64,000 bases of DNA from positions 1,739,001-1,803,000 of the forward strand of contig NZ_VOQR01000001.1 of assembly GCF_007995065.1 (NCBI RefSeq), written 5' to 3'. Below the pieces are notes generated by a model. That model did not search any database. It worked only from the letters and a program-made list of their open reading frames with translations, and was not told the origin of the DNA. Both the position numbers and the translations under genes were made by a program. Shown here one piece after another: positions 1-7,774 of the stretch. Within the stretch, counting starts at the first letter, position 1. The number at the start of each line of letters is the position of its first letter. The DNA comes from Sphingomonas ginsenosidivorax. Lineage in GTDB: Bacteria > Pseudomonadota > Alphaproteobacteria > Sphingomonadales > Sphingomonadaceae.

Positions 1-6
1 ACGGGG

Positions 7-32
7 AGACCCCAGCCTTCGCTGGGGTGACG
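7..32. repeat. Single GC palindrome unit (half of a paired intergenic repeat)
   Basis: GACCCCAGC-cttc-GCTGGGGTGACG forms a short hairpin of the same type as the paired palindromes elsewhere in the window, notably at 28812-28895, where the same core recurs. Its partner arm probably lies just outside the window. It sits downstream of the minus-strand glutathione transferase gene and could act as its terminator. Confidence 0.6.
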
Positions 33-62
33 GGGGACAGGTGACGGCGAGGATGGTCCGCC

Positions 63-719
63 TCACGCGTAGGCGTACGGCCCACCCTTCGCGAGCGCTG
101 CCTGGTATGCCGGGCGCGCATGGACCTTGGCCAGCCACGCGATCGTGGCGGGGCGCGACTGGTCCAGTCCGGCGCGGCTGCGTGCTGCCTCGAGCGGGAA
201 GCTCATCATGATATCCGCGGCGGTCATCTGGTCGCCCGCGAACCACGGCCGCTGCGCGAGCTCGGATTCGATATAGTCGAGATGCACGTCGATCATCGGC
301 TGGATCCGCTTCAGCGCGACCTTGCCGAACACCGGAATACGGCTGACGACGAGTTTGAGCAGCAGCGGCGGCATCAGCGAGCCTTCCGCATAATGCAGCC
401 AGAACCGGTAGCGCAGCGCATCCGCGCGCTTCGCCGGCGCGCCGAGCCGCCCGTCCGCCTTGTCGACCAGATATTCGACGATCGCGCCGGTCTCGGCGAT
501 CGCGCCCAGATCGCTACCGGCACCCCCGCTCGCCCCGTCGGTATCCTCGATCACCGGCGACTTGCCGAGCGGGTGGACCTGTTTCAGTTCGGGTGGCGCG
601 AGCATCGTCTTGGCGTCGCGCTGGTAGCGCTTGATCGTGTAGGGCAGCCCGAGTTCCTCGAGCATCCAGAGCACGCGCTGCGACCGGGAATTGTTCAGAT
701 GGTGGACGATGATCGTCAT
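63..719 (-). CDS. Glutathione S-transferase family protein
   Basis: A 218-residue cytosolic GST, the normal length for the family. The N-terminal thioredoxin-like domain (about 1-90) has the candidate catalytic serine in NNSRSQR, the cis-proline motif KSPVIED and the glutathione gamma-glutamyl contact ETGAIVEYL. A helical C-terminal domain follows, with the conserved N-capping-type segment MTAADIMMSFPLE. GSTs conjugate or transfer glutathione to electrophiles; the substrate here cannot be read from sequence. The start is supported by AGGA about 7 bases upstream. It stands alone; the closest gene upstream is on the other strand. Confidence 0.9.
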   Translation of the reverse strand: MTIIVHHLNNSRSQRVLWMLEELGLPYTIKRYQRDAKTMLAPPELKQVHPLGKSPVIEDTDGASGGAGSDLGAIAETGAIVEYLVDKADGRLGAPAKRADALRYRFWLHYAEGSLMPPLLLKLVVSRIPVFGKVALKRIQPMIDVHLDYIESELAQRPWFAGDQMTAADIMMSFPLEAARSRAGLDQSRPATIAWLAKVHARPAYQAALAKGGPYAYA

Positions 720-941
720 GGGTATGTCCTATCGGGCTGCCGGGGCGGCGCCGCCGTCGCGACGATGGTCGCAGACCGCGGCTGGTGGTGCAATGCACGG
801 CACGGCCGTTAGGGTGCGAGTGTTCAGGTGCGGCCGTCGCAGGGGGCTTGGCATCCAATCTGCGTTATGGAAGTTTAGGACCTATTGATCGAGAATGAAC
901 CCATGTCAGGTGGCATGATCTGCCGAGTGGAGCGATTAGTT

Positions 942-1112
942 ATGTGTAAGTCGGATCGTGCAAGCGAGTTGAGGAAGTTGACCGAACCGTTGACGCGGGC
1001 CTGCGACATCGCGGAAAGCCTGCAGGATTACGTCCTCGCCGCAAAGCTTTCCGATTGTATCGAATGGATACAATCATCCCGCTGCGGCGCACCGGACGGT
1101 CGCGACGGCTAG
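942..1112 (+). CDS. Small hypothetical protein (56 aa)
   Basis: I do not recognise a family. The start at 942 (MCKSDRASELRK) is preceded by GTGGAG at 9-base spacing. In-frame upstream starts at 903 and 885 (TTG) would give 69 or 75 residues. The protein is mostly helical and charged, with a segment ACDIAESLQDYVLAAKLSDC flanked by two cysteines. The preceding 160 bases are noticeably less GC-rich than the neighbours. The gene directly precedes the PAS/winged-helix gene and may be co-expressed with it. Confidence 0.5.
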   Translation: MCKSDRASELRKLTEPLTRACDIAESLQDYVLAAKLSDCIEWIQSSRCGAPDGRDG

Positions 1113-1152
1113 GCATGAAACCGACAGGGGCACGACGGACGGGACCATCGGG

Positions 1153-1848
1153 GTGGATGGTATGACGATGATCGGTCACTCGATCGGCGCCGAATCGGGG
1201 CTTCTGCTCACGATGGACAGCGCGGTCGCGGACTTCCTCCAACGCTCGAAGGCCCAGCTCCACGGGCTCACCTATACGGACATCACGCATCCCGACGATC
1301 GCCACGAGAATGTCAGGGGTGTCGGCCTGCTGTCGGTCGGCTCGGCGCCGTTGCGCCTGCGCAAGCGATATATTTTGCCCGGCGGCGGCTATGTCTGGGC
1401 GTCGGTTCAGGTCTCGAAACTCGATACCGGCCTCGACAAGGGCTGCCTGGTCGGAACGATCTTCAGTCTCGACCTCAAGGATTTTCGCGCGACCCCGGCC
1501 GATCTCTGGTCGGCGGCGAAGCGCCAGGCCCACCTGATGGCCGAGCGTAACGCGGTGCTGGGCGCGGACCTGTTCAACGACGGCGCCTGGTCGGTCCTGC
1601 TGGGCCTGTACATCGCCGAAGCCGAGGGCCGCGGGCTCGACGGTAGCGGCGACTGCGCGACCGCATGCGTCTCGCCGGTCTCCAGGGCGAAATGGCTGCG
1701 TGCGCTGCATTCCTGCGCGCTGGTCGAATTCGCCGGGCGCCGGGAAGACCAGCCGCAACTCACCCAGCGCGGGCTCGAACGGGTCGAAGGGCTGCTGACC
1801 AAGACGCTCGTCCCGGCGGTCCTGCCCGACGCGCCCGCCGACATCTAG
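1153..1848 (+). CDS. PAS domain protein with C-terminal winged-helix-like domain
   Basis: A 231-residue soluble protein. Residues about 10-115 look like a PAS fold: LTYTDITHPDDR is the PAS turn typical of PAS_3 domains, followed by a PAC-like segment RKRYILPGGGYVWASVQVS. Residues about 130-220 resemble the wHTH found in MarR-like or PAS-associated regulators, with SPVSRAKWLRALHSCALV as the probable recognition helix and LTQRGLERVEGLL as the wing-helix end. This suggests a one-component sensor-regulator; the ligand and DNA target are unknown. The start could be GTG 1153 or ATG 1162. It converges on the PLD-like gene with only 15 bases between stops, and that gap is an inverted repeat containing both stop codons. 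Confidence 0.65.
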   Translation: MDGMTMIGHSIGAESGLLLTMDSAVADFLQRSKAQLHGLTYTDITHPDDRHENVRGVGLLSVGSAPLRLRKRYILPGGGYVWASVQVSKLDTGLDKGCLVGTIFSLDLKDFRATPADLWSAAKRQAHLMAERNAVLGADLFNDGAWSVLLGLYIAEAEGRGLDGSGDCATACVSPVSRAKWLRALHSCALVEFAGRREDQPQLTQRGLERVEGLLTKTLVPAVLPDAPADI

Positions 1849-1863
1849 CGCCCGACGCGCGCG

Positions 1864-3294
1864 CTAGCGTCCGGCGCGACGCCAGCGCCGGAACAGCCCG
1901 CGCTTGTCGAGCGATTCGAACATTTCCTCGGGCCCCTCGGGGTCCAGCACCTCGTTGTCTGCGAGCCACGCCTCGACCGCGGTGAGGTCCGGGACCTCGT
2001 ACGGCCGCAGCGTCTTGCCCTTGCCCCGCAGCTGCTCGATCGTCCCGATCAGCGAGCCGGTCTGCGCGATCGTCGTGGTGACCAGGTCGCGGTCGACGCC
2101 GAGATGCTCGGCGATCAGCCCGTCGCGGATCGTCGCGATGCAGGCGCCGGTCGCCGCATCCGACGCACGGAATGCGAGGTCGCATTCGGTGTCGAGCCGC
2201 AGCGATCGGTTGTTCATGTTCGACGAGCCGAGCCGGAACACGTCCTCGTCCGCGATCAGGATCTTGGCGTGGCAATAGATCGCCGCGCCGCCGGCGGTGT
2301 AGGGATGATACATGCGCAGACGCTTGTGGACGTCGCGGTGCATCAGCGCCGCCATCAGCCGGGCGCGCGCGGTATCCATCGCGAGCGGCTCGAGCCACCC
2401 TTGCGCGGTTTCCGGGTTGATGATCACGATCTCGGGCCCGTCGGCCTCGTCGAGCCGGCGCGCGACCGCCTCGGCGATCCGCCGCGACGCGAAATACTGG
2501 CTTTCAATATAGAGGTGCCGCCTGGCGCCCGCGATCTGCGCCATGAACAGCGCCTCGCTCTCGTGCACCGGCACCTGGTCGGGCATCTCGGGCTCGGTCC
2601 GCGCGATCGCGATCTGCTGCCCCTCGAAATCGACCGGCAGGCCCTCGGGCCAGAATTCGTCGCCGGGCGCGGCCTTCGCCATCGGCTTGCCGCCCGCGAG
2701 CTGCCAGCGGCGGCGGAACAGTTCGCCGAGCGCGACCGCGACCGGCCCCTCGACCGCGCTGATCGCGTCGTGCCACGGCTTGTACGGCTTGCCCGACGGC
2801 TGGACGCGGAGCGGATTGTCGTCGAGATGCTCGCGCGTGTCCCAGCGGTCGCCGGTCATGTCGATCCCGCCGCAGAACGCGAAGCTGTCGTCGATGATGA
2901 CGATCTTCTGGTGATGCGACGCACCCGTCGGATGGTGGCCGTCGAGCTTGGTGTGGATTCGCTTGTGCTGCATCCACTTCATCATCGTGAAGATCGTCGA
3001 GCCGCGGAACAGCGACTTGATCGCCCCGGTATCCCAGCGCAGCAGGAACACCTCGAGATCGGGCTCGCGCTCGACCAGCCAATAGATGAACGCGCCGAGC
3101 GTGGTCGGCTCGCCGGGCCGATCGACGTTGGGCTCCAGGTCGATCCGCGCGTCGAAATCCCAGCCGATCAGCATGATCCGGCGTTTCGCGCTCTTCATCG
3201 CGACCCGCGCGTGGCGGAAATAGTCCTCGGCATCGACGATCACGGCCATCCGCCGTGCGCTCTCGATCCGCCAGCATTCTTTTCCGACCTGCAT
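1864..3294 (-). CDS. Phospholipase D-like domain-containing protein
   Basis: A 476-residue protein with two HKD motifs, the signature of the PLD superfamily. The first is HHQKIVIIDDSFAF in the N-terminal half. The second is HAKILIADEDVF, followed by the conserved GSSNMNNRS, in the C-terminal half. Both copies keep His, Lys and Asp, so an active phosphodiesterase or transphosphatidylase is expected. Members act on phospholipids (PLD, cardiolipin synthase). There are no N-terminal membrane segments of the kind seen in ClsA, so it is closer to soluble PLD-type enzymes. AAAGGGA lies about 5 bases before the ATG. The gene is divergent from dinB. Confidence 0.85.
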   Translation of the reverse strand: MQVGKECWRIESARRMAVIVDAEDYFRHARVAMKSAKRRIMLIGWDFDARIDLEPNVDRPGEPTTLGAFIYWLVEREPDLEVFLLRWDTGAIKSLFRGSTIFTMMKWMQHKRIHTKLDGHHPTGASHHQKIVIIDDSFAFCGGIDMTGDRWDTREHLDDNPLRVQPSGKPYKPWHDAISAVEGPVAVALGELFRRRWQLAGGKPMAKAAPGDEFWPEGLPVDFEGQQIAIARTEPEMPDQVPVHESEALFMAQIAGARRHLYIESQYFASRRIAEAVARRLDEADGPEIVIINPETAQGWLEPLAMDTARARLMAALMHRDVHKRLRMYHPYTAGGAAIYCHAKILIADEDVFRLGSSNMNNRSLRLDTECDLAFRASDAATGACIATIRDGLIAEHLGVDRDLVTTTIAQTGSLIGTIEQLRGKGKTLRPYEVPDLTAVEAWLADNEVLDPEGPEEMFESLDKRGLFRRWRRAGR

Positions 3295-3387
3295 CGACGT
3301 CCCTTTGCCGGCGCATGCGCCACTGTATCAGGCACGCGCACGCGCGACCTGTATCGGCGGCGCTCGCGCGCCTATCTATGCCGGACG

Positions 3388-4482
3388 ATGCCCGATCGCG
3401 CCCCTCCTACCTCCCCACCCGTCCAGCGCAAGATCATCCATGTCGACATGGACGCCTTCTACGCCTCGGTCGAACAGCGCGACGATCCCTCGCTGAAGGG
3501 ACGCCCGGTCGCGGTCGGCGGGTCGCGCGCGCGCGGGGTGGTCGCGGCGGCGAGCTATGAGGCGCGGGTGTTCGGGGTGCGCAGCGCGATGCCGTCGGTC
3601 ACCGCGATCCGCCGCTGCCCTGACCTGGTGTTCGTCCGCCCGCGGTTCGAGGTCTACAAGGCGGTGTCGGACCAGATCCGCGCGATCTTCGCCGACTACG
3701 CAGCGCTGGTCGAACCGCTGTCGCTCGACGAGGCGTATCTCGACGTCACCGAGGATATCCGCGGCCTCGGCTCGGCCAGCGCGATCGCCGAGGAAATCCG
3801 CGCGCGGGTCCGCGAGACCACGGGGCTGACCGCGTCGGCAGGCGTCAGCTACAACAAGTTCATCGCGAAGCTCGCGTCGGACCAGAACAAGCCTGACGGC
3901 ATCTGCGTGATCCCGCCGCACAAGGGCGCGGCGTTCGTCGCGTCGCTGCCCGTCAAGCGCTTCCACGGCGTCGGGCCGGTCACCGCGCAGAAGATGGAGC
4001 GGCTCGGCATCCTCTCGGGCGCGGACCTGCGCGATCGCCCCCTCGCCTTCCTCCAGGCGCATTTCGGCAGCTACGCGGACTATCTCTACCGCGCCGCGCG
4101 TGGCGAGGATCACCGCCCGGTCCGCTCGAACCGGATCGCCAAGTCGGTCGGCGCGGAGCGGACGTTCGAGACCAACCTGACCGAGCGCGCGGACTTGCAC
4201 GAGGGGCTCGACCGGGTCGCCGACGCCGCCTGGGTACGGATCGCGCGGCACGACGCGCGGGGGCGGACGGTGACGCTCAAGCTGCGCCATGCCGATTTCC
4301 GCACGATCACGCGTGCCAGGTCCTTTACGTCTGCGGTGCCCGACCGGGCGGCATTCCTGGCGGCGGGGATCGAGTTGCTGGCACCGCTGCTCCCGGTGCC
4401 CGACGGCGTGCGGCTGCTGGGGCTGACGCTGTCGGGGATGGTCGGCGACGACGAGGACGAGCAGCCCGGGTTGCTGCTGTAG
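3388..4482 (+). CDS. dinB: DNA polymerase IV (Y-family translesion polymerase)
   Basis: A 364-residue Y-family polymerase. The catalytic metal-binding motifs are HVDMDAFYASVE near residue 18 and SLDEAYLDVT near residue 113. A helix-hairpin-helix region (FHGVGPVTAQKMERLGI) and a little-finger domain follow. It carries out error-prone synthesis across lesions. The reading frame is open far upstream but overlaps the PLD gene on the other strand, so I chose the ATG that gives a normal N-terminus just before QRKIIHVDMD. A palindrome pair follows the stop. Confidence 0.93.
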   Translation: MPDRAPPTSPPVQRKIIHVDMDAFYASVEQRDDPSLKGRPVAVGGSRARGVVAAASYEARVFGVRSAMPSVTAIRRCPDLVFVRPRFEVYKAVSDQIRAIFADYAALVEPLSLDEAYLDVTEDIRGLGSASAIAEEIRARVRETTGLTASAGVSYNKFIAKLASDQNKPDGICVIPPHKGAAFVASLPVKRFHGVGPVTAQKMERLGILSGADLRDRPLAFLQAHFGSYADYLYRAARGEDHRPVRSNRIAKSVGAERTFETNLTERADLHEGLDRVADAAWVRIARHDARGRTVTLKLRHADFRTITRARSFTSAVPDRAAFLAAGIELLAPLLPVPDGVRLLGLTLSGMVGDDEDEQPGLLL

Positions 4483-4505
4483 AGCAGGGGCGCTCGGTTA
4501 TCGCC

Positions 4506-4615
4506 CCTCCACCCCGGCGAAGGCCGGGGCCCAATTGGGACACGTCCGGAAAGGCGGACGGCCCTCCGTTACATCGACCTTTCCAATTGGGCCCCGGCCT
4601 CCGCCGGGGTGGAGG
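4506..4615. repeat. Paired intergenic palindrome
   Basis: Left arm 4506-4540 and right arm 4582-4615 are inverted copies (CCTCCACCCCGGCGAAGG ... and its complement). Each arm is itself a hairpin (CCCCGGC-gaag-GCCGGGG), followed by CCAATTGG, which is also palindromic. It lies between dinB and the SET gene. The arms match those at 35627-35730 and 39944-40048 almost exactly. Confidence 0.8.
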
Positions 4616-4701
4616 TTATCGGTGCACCCCCCTGCGACCTTTCGATGGACGCGCGTTAACCCGTTGTTTACCATCGGCTCCGGGTTACACTGCTGGGGGG
4701 C

Positions 4702-5838
4702 ATGGGCATCGAACCGTGGTTCGTCATCGCGATTACGCTGAGCGTCACGGGCTATGCGATCTACCTCGCTGGCCTGCAGCGTCATCTCGTCGAGCCCAAT
4801 CGCGCGTCGTGGCTGATCTGGAGCGCGGCGACGGGGATCGAGGCGGCGACCTATGCCGCGGTCAATCCGCACTCGCCGCAAAGCTATATCTTCGCGCTGT
4901 CCGCGATCGCCTGCGCGGTCGTGACGGTGGTGATGTGGCAGCGCTCGCGCTGGCGGGCGCCGACGCCGAGCGAGACCGTCTGCATGAGCGCCGCGTTCGC
5001 CGCGATCCTGCTCTGGGTCGCGTTCCACGAGACCTTCTGGGCACACATGCTGGTGGTCGCCGCGGTACCGGTCAGCTTCTGGCCGACCTGGGCGAGCGTG
5101 TGGGAGGATCGCGCGCGCGAACGCTCGCCGGCCTGGGCGCTGTGGACGCTCGGCGATCTCGCGACCCTGCTGCTCGCGGTGCGCAGCGGCGGGTCGGGGA
5201 TCGGCGAATATGGTTATGTCCTCGTCGAACTGCTCTGCCATGCGAGCGTCTGGTTCATGGTCGGGCTCGCGACGATCAACCCGGTCCGCTCGCTCGGGCT
5301 GCGGCGCGGGCGCTTCTTCGTGCTCGACGCGTACCGGCCGACGGCGAACCTGTTCGCGGTCGGCGAGACGCATCTGGGCAAGGCGGTGTACGCCGCTTCG
5401 GGCTTTGCCGAGGGCGAGACGGTGATCCGCTTCTCCGGCCGGATGGTGCACGCCGCGCGCGTGCCGCAGCCGATGCAGGGCGCCGACGACCGCTACGTCC
5501 AGGTCACCGCGGACCGGTTCATGGGGCCGTCGGGACGGATCGACGACCTGATCAACCATAGCTGCGCGCCGAACACCGGGCTGCGGTTCGGCGAGGACGG
5601 CGTGTTGCTGGTCGCGCTACGCGACATTCCGGCCGGCGAGGAGATCGCCTGGGATTATTCGACGACGCTCGGCCCCGATGCCTGGGCGATGCCGTGCGCC
5701 TGCGGCAGCGCGGATTGTCGCGGGCGGATCGGCGGGTTCGCGACGTTGCCGGACGAGCGGCAGCGCTGGTTCCTCGAGCGTGGTCTGGTCGCGCCGTTCC
5801 TGCGCGAAATCCCGATGGAAGCCGTGCGCGCCGCATGA
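4702..5838 (+). CDS. Multi-pass membrane protein with C-terminal SET domain
   Basis: A 378-residue protein. The first ~200 residues hold about five to six hydrophobic spans (for example FVIAITLSVTGYAIYLAG and MLVVAAVPVSFWPTWA). From about 205 it becomes soluble and ends in a SET-type fold: INHSCAPNTG at 284-293, the second conserved motif EEIAWDYST near 314, and a Cys cluster CACGSADCRG near 332-341 resembling a post-SET zinc site. SET domains transfer methyl from SAM to lysine. A membrane-anchored bacterial SET protein is unusual, and its substrate is unknown. It is monocistronic, flanked on both sides by palindrome pairs. Confidence 0.75.
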   Translation: MGIEPWFVIAITLSVTGYAIYLAGLQRHLVEPNRASWLIWSAATGIEAATYAAVNPHSPQSYIFALSAIACAVVTVVMWQRSRWRAPTPSETVCMSAAFAAILLWVAFHETFWAHMLVVAAVPVSFWPTWASVWEDRARERSPAWALWTLGDLATLLLAVRSGGSGIGEYGYVLVELLCHASVWFMVGLATINPVRSLGLRRGRFFVLDAYRPTANLFAVGETHLGKAVYAASGFAEGETVIRFSGRMVHAARVPQPMQGADDRYVQVTADRFMGPSGRIDDLINHSCAPNTGLRFGEDGVLLVALRDIPAGEEIAWDYSTTLGPDAWAMPCACGSADCRGRIGGFATLPDERQRWFLERGLVAPFLREIPMEAVRAA

Positions 5839-5840
5839 CC

Positions 5841-5920
5841 GTTCCCCCGCGAACGCGGGGGCCCAAGAAGTCGCTAGCGTTGCCATCAATAACCCTGGGC
5901 TCCCGCCTTCGCGGGAGAAC
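5841..5920. repeat. Paired intergenic palindrome
   Basis: GTTCCCCCGCGAACGCGGGG at 5841-5860 is mirrored by CTCCCGCCTTCGCGGGAGAAC at 5900-5920, and each arm is a hairpin on its own. It fills the gap between the convergent SET and histidine kinase genes, so it is well placed to be a bidirectional terminator. Same subtype as 14078-14155. Confidence 0.75.
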
Positions 5921-5929
5921 GGTGTGGCC

Positions 5930-7774
5930 TCACGCCGCCTCCGCGACCGCCTCATCCACCCCGCGCAGCGTCAGGATCGCCACCGCGCCCATCCCCTTGC
6001 CCTCGCTCTCGAGCCGGAGCGTCCCCTCCATCGCGTTCATCGAATTGGCGCACCAGTGCAGCCCCAGCCCGCCCGACTTGTGCGCGCGGGTCGAGAAGCC
6101 GCGCTGGAACAGCGTGGCGGCGACCTCGGGGGTGAACCCCTCGCCGTCGTCGCGGATCTCGATGACGACGCGGCCGCCCTCCTCGCGGACTGCGGCGGCA
6201 ATCATCCCGCTGCCCGCACCGCGCGCGACGATCGATTCGGCGGCGTTGCCGAACAGATTGCCGATCACCTGGCTCAGGATCACACGGTTGGCCATCACGC
6301 GGTGCGTGTCGCCGGGGAAGCTGAACGCGATCGAGACGCCCTGCGAATAGCGCGCGATCGTCGCGTTGCGTGCGATGATATCGGTGATGTCGCAGACCTC
6401 CAGCGTCGGGCGTTCGTGCGCTGCCTTCTGCTGCTGCCCGATGATGTCGAGGACGTGCGCGAGCGCCTCGCGCCCGACGCCCAGTTCGCGGCGCGTCGCC
6501 TGGCGATCGTCGTCCTGCGCCTGCACCGCGGCGGCGACGAACGCGGACAGCTTCCGGCGGCGCGCCGGCGGCATGTCGTCCTGCGCGAGTTCGGCGACGG
6601 CGCGGTCGATCGTCGCGCGGTCGATCGGCGGGGGCTGCGCGATCCCCTGGCTCAGGATCGTGCTGATCGGGTTCAGCGCGTTGCGGACGTTGTGCATCAC
6701 CGCGACCGCGCTCTCGCTGCGCCCCAGGTCGAACGACTGGACCTCGATCTGTTCGCGCAAATCCTTCAGCTGGCGCAGCATCGTGTTGAAGCTCCGGCCC
6801 AGCGAGCCGATCTCGTCGCCGCGCTTCTCTTCCTCCAGCAGCCCGAGCGATCCCGACGCGCTGACGCGCTGCATGTGGCTTTCGACCCGGTGCAGCGGGC
6901 GCAGGACGAGCTGCTCGATCAGCCGCCGCAGCACGATCAGCACCAGCAGCAGCAATATCGTCGATCCCGCGACCGCGAGCATCAGCATCCGGCGCCCGAG
7001 CCGCGACACGTCGCGCGGGACGCTGAACCGCGTCGCCGCAACCGCATGGCCGTCCGCGCCGATCATCGGCACCGCGATCGACAGCGTCCGGCTGTCGGGG
7101 GTCACGACCTCGTCGTCGCCCGTCGCGGTCAGGTCGATCCGCGCGCCCAGCTGCAACAGGTCGGCAATCTGTTTCGAGCTGATCACGCGCGCCATCAGCA
7201 CATAGCCGCGCGGCGTGCCGCTGCCGTCCGACCGCCGGACCTGCGCGACGCCGATCGCCGCGACGCTGGTGCCGACGCGCGCATAGAAGCCGCCCGAGTT
7301 CCGGGCCCCAAGCACGCGCGGCAGGTCGGTCCGCGCGATCATCGCCAGCAGCGCCGCGCGCATCGCAGGCCGCTCCGCCCCGGACGCCGGATCACGCCAG
7401 CGCGCGATGACGATGCGGCGATCGGGCGCGACATAGGCCATGCCGTGGACGCCAATATTGCTCATCGCGAGCGGCGAGAAGCTCTCGCGCTCGAACGTCG
7501 CGCTGGGGTTCGCCATGTAGTCGTACGACGCCGTCCAGTCGCCGTAATCGCGGACCGCGCTCTCGACCTTGGCCTGGAACTCGGCGAGCGCGGCGCGGGT
7601 GCGCTCGACATGCCCGGCGATCGCCCTGGTCTCGAGTTGCTCGAAGCTCGGCGTGATGATGCTCGCGAGCAGCAGCGAGATGCCGATCGCGCCGATGATG
7701 CCGACCGCGGTCATGATCATCACCAGCTTGGCGCCGAGCGACGCCGGACTCGGCAGGCGCGTCACGCTGCGCAT
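5930..7774 (-). CDS. Sensor histidine kinase with CHASE4-like periplasmic domain
   Basis: A 614-residue membrane kinase. An N-terminal TM (about 15-40) is followed by a periplasmic region whose YGDWTASYDYM segment and layout match CHASE4. A second TM lies near 250-275, then a HAMP-type linker (RPLHRVESHMQRV). The H-box is atypical (MHNVRNALNPISTI). The ATPase has an N-box (GNLFGNAAESIV), G1 (IRDDGEGF) and G2 (GGLGLHWC). The ATG overlaps the stop of the upstream GGDEF-EAL gene by one base (TGATG), implying coupled translation and a shared pathway. The frame is open further upstream, but that region is the neighbour's coding sequence. Confidence 0.85.
   Translation of the reverse strand: MRSVTRLPSPASLGAKLVMIMTAVGIIGAIGISLLLASIITPSFEQLETRAIAGHVERTRAALAEFQAKVESAVRDYGDWTASYDYMANPSATFERESFSPLAMSNIGVHGMAYVAPDRRIVIARWRDPASGAERPAMRAALLAMIARTDLPRVLGARNSGGFYARVGTSVAAIGVAQVRRSDGSGTPRGYVLMARVISSKQIADLLQLGARIDLTATGDDEVVTPDSRTLSIAVPMIGADGHAVAATRFSVPRDVSRLGRRMLMLAVAGSTILLLLVLIVLRRLIEQLVLRPLHRVESHMQRVSASGSLGLLEEEKRGDEIGSLGRSFNTMLRQLKDLREQIEVQSFDLGRSESAVAVMHNVRNALNPISTILSQGIAQPPPIDRATIDRAVAELAQDDMPPARRRKLSAFVAAAVQAQDDDRQATRRELGVGREALAHVLDIIGQQQKAAHERPTLEVCDITDIIARNATIARYSQGVSIAFSFPGDTHRVMANRVILSQVIGNLFGNAAESIVARGAGSGMIAAAVREEGGRVVIEIRDDGEGFTPEVAATLFQRGFSTRAHKSGGLGLHWCANSMNAMEGTLRLESEGKGMGAVAILTLRGVDEAVAEAA

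Noticed and set aside
2104..3387. A ~430-codon upstream extension of dinB
   Set aside because: It lies wholly antisense to the PLD-like gene and has no motif; a normal Pol IV N-terminus starts at 3388.
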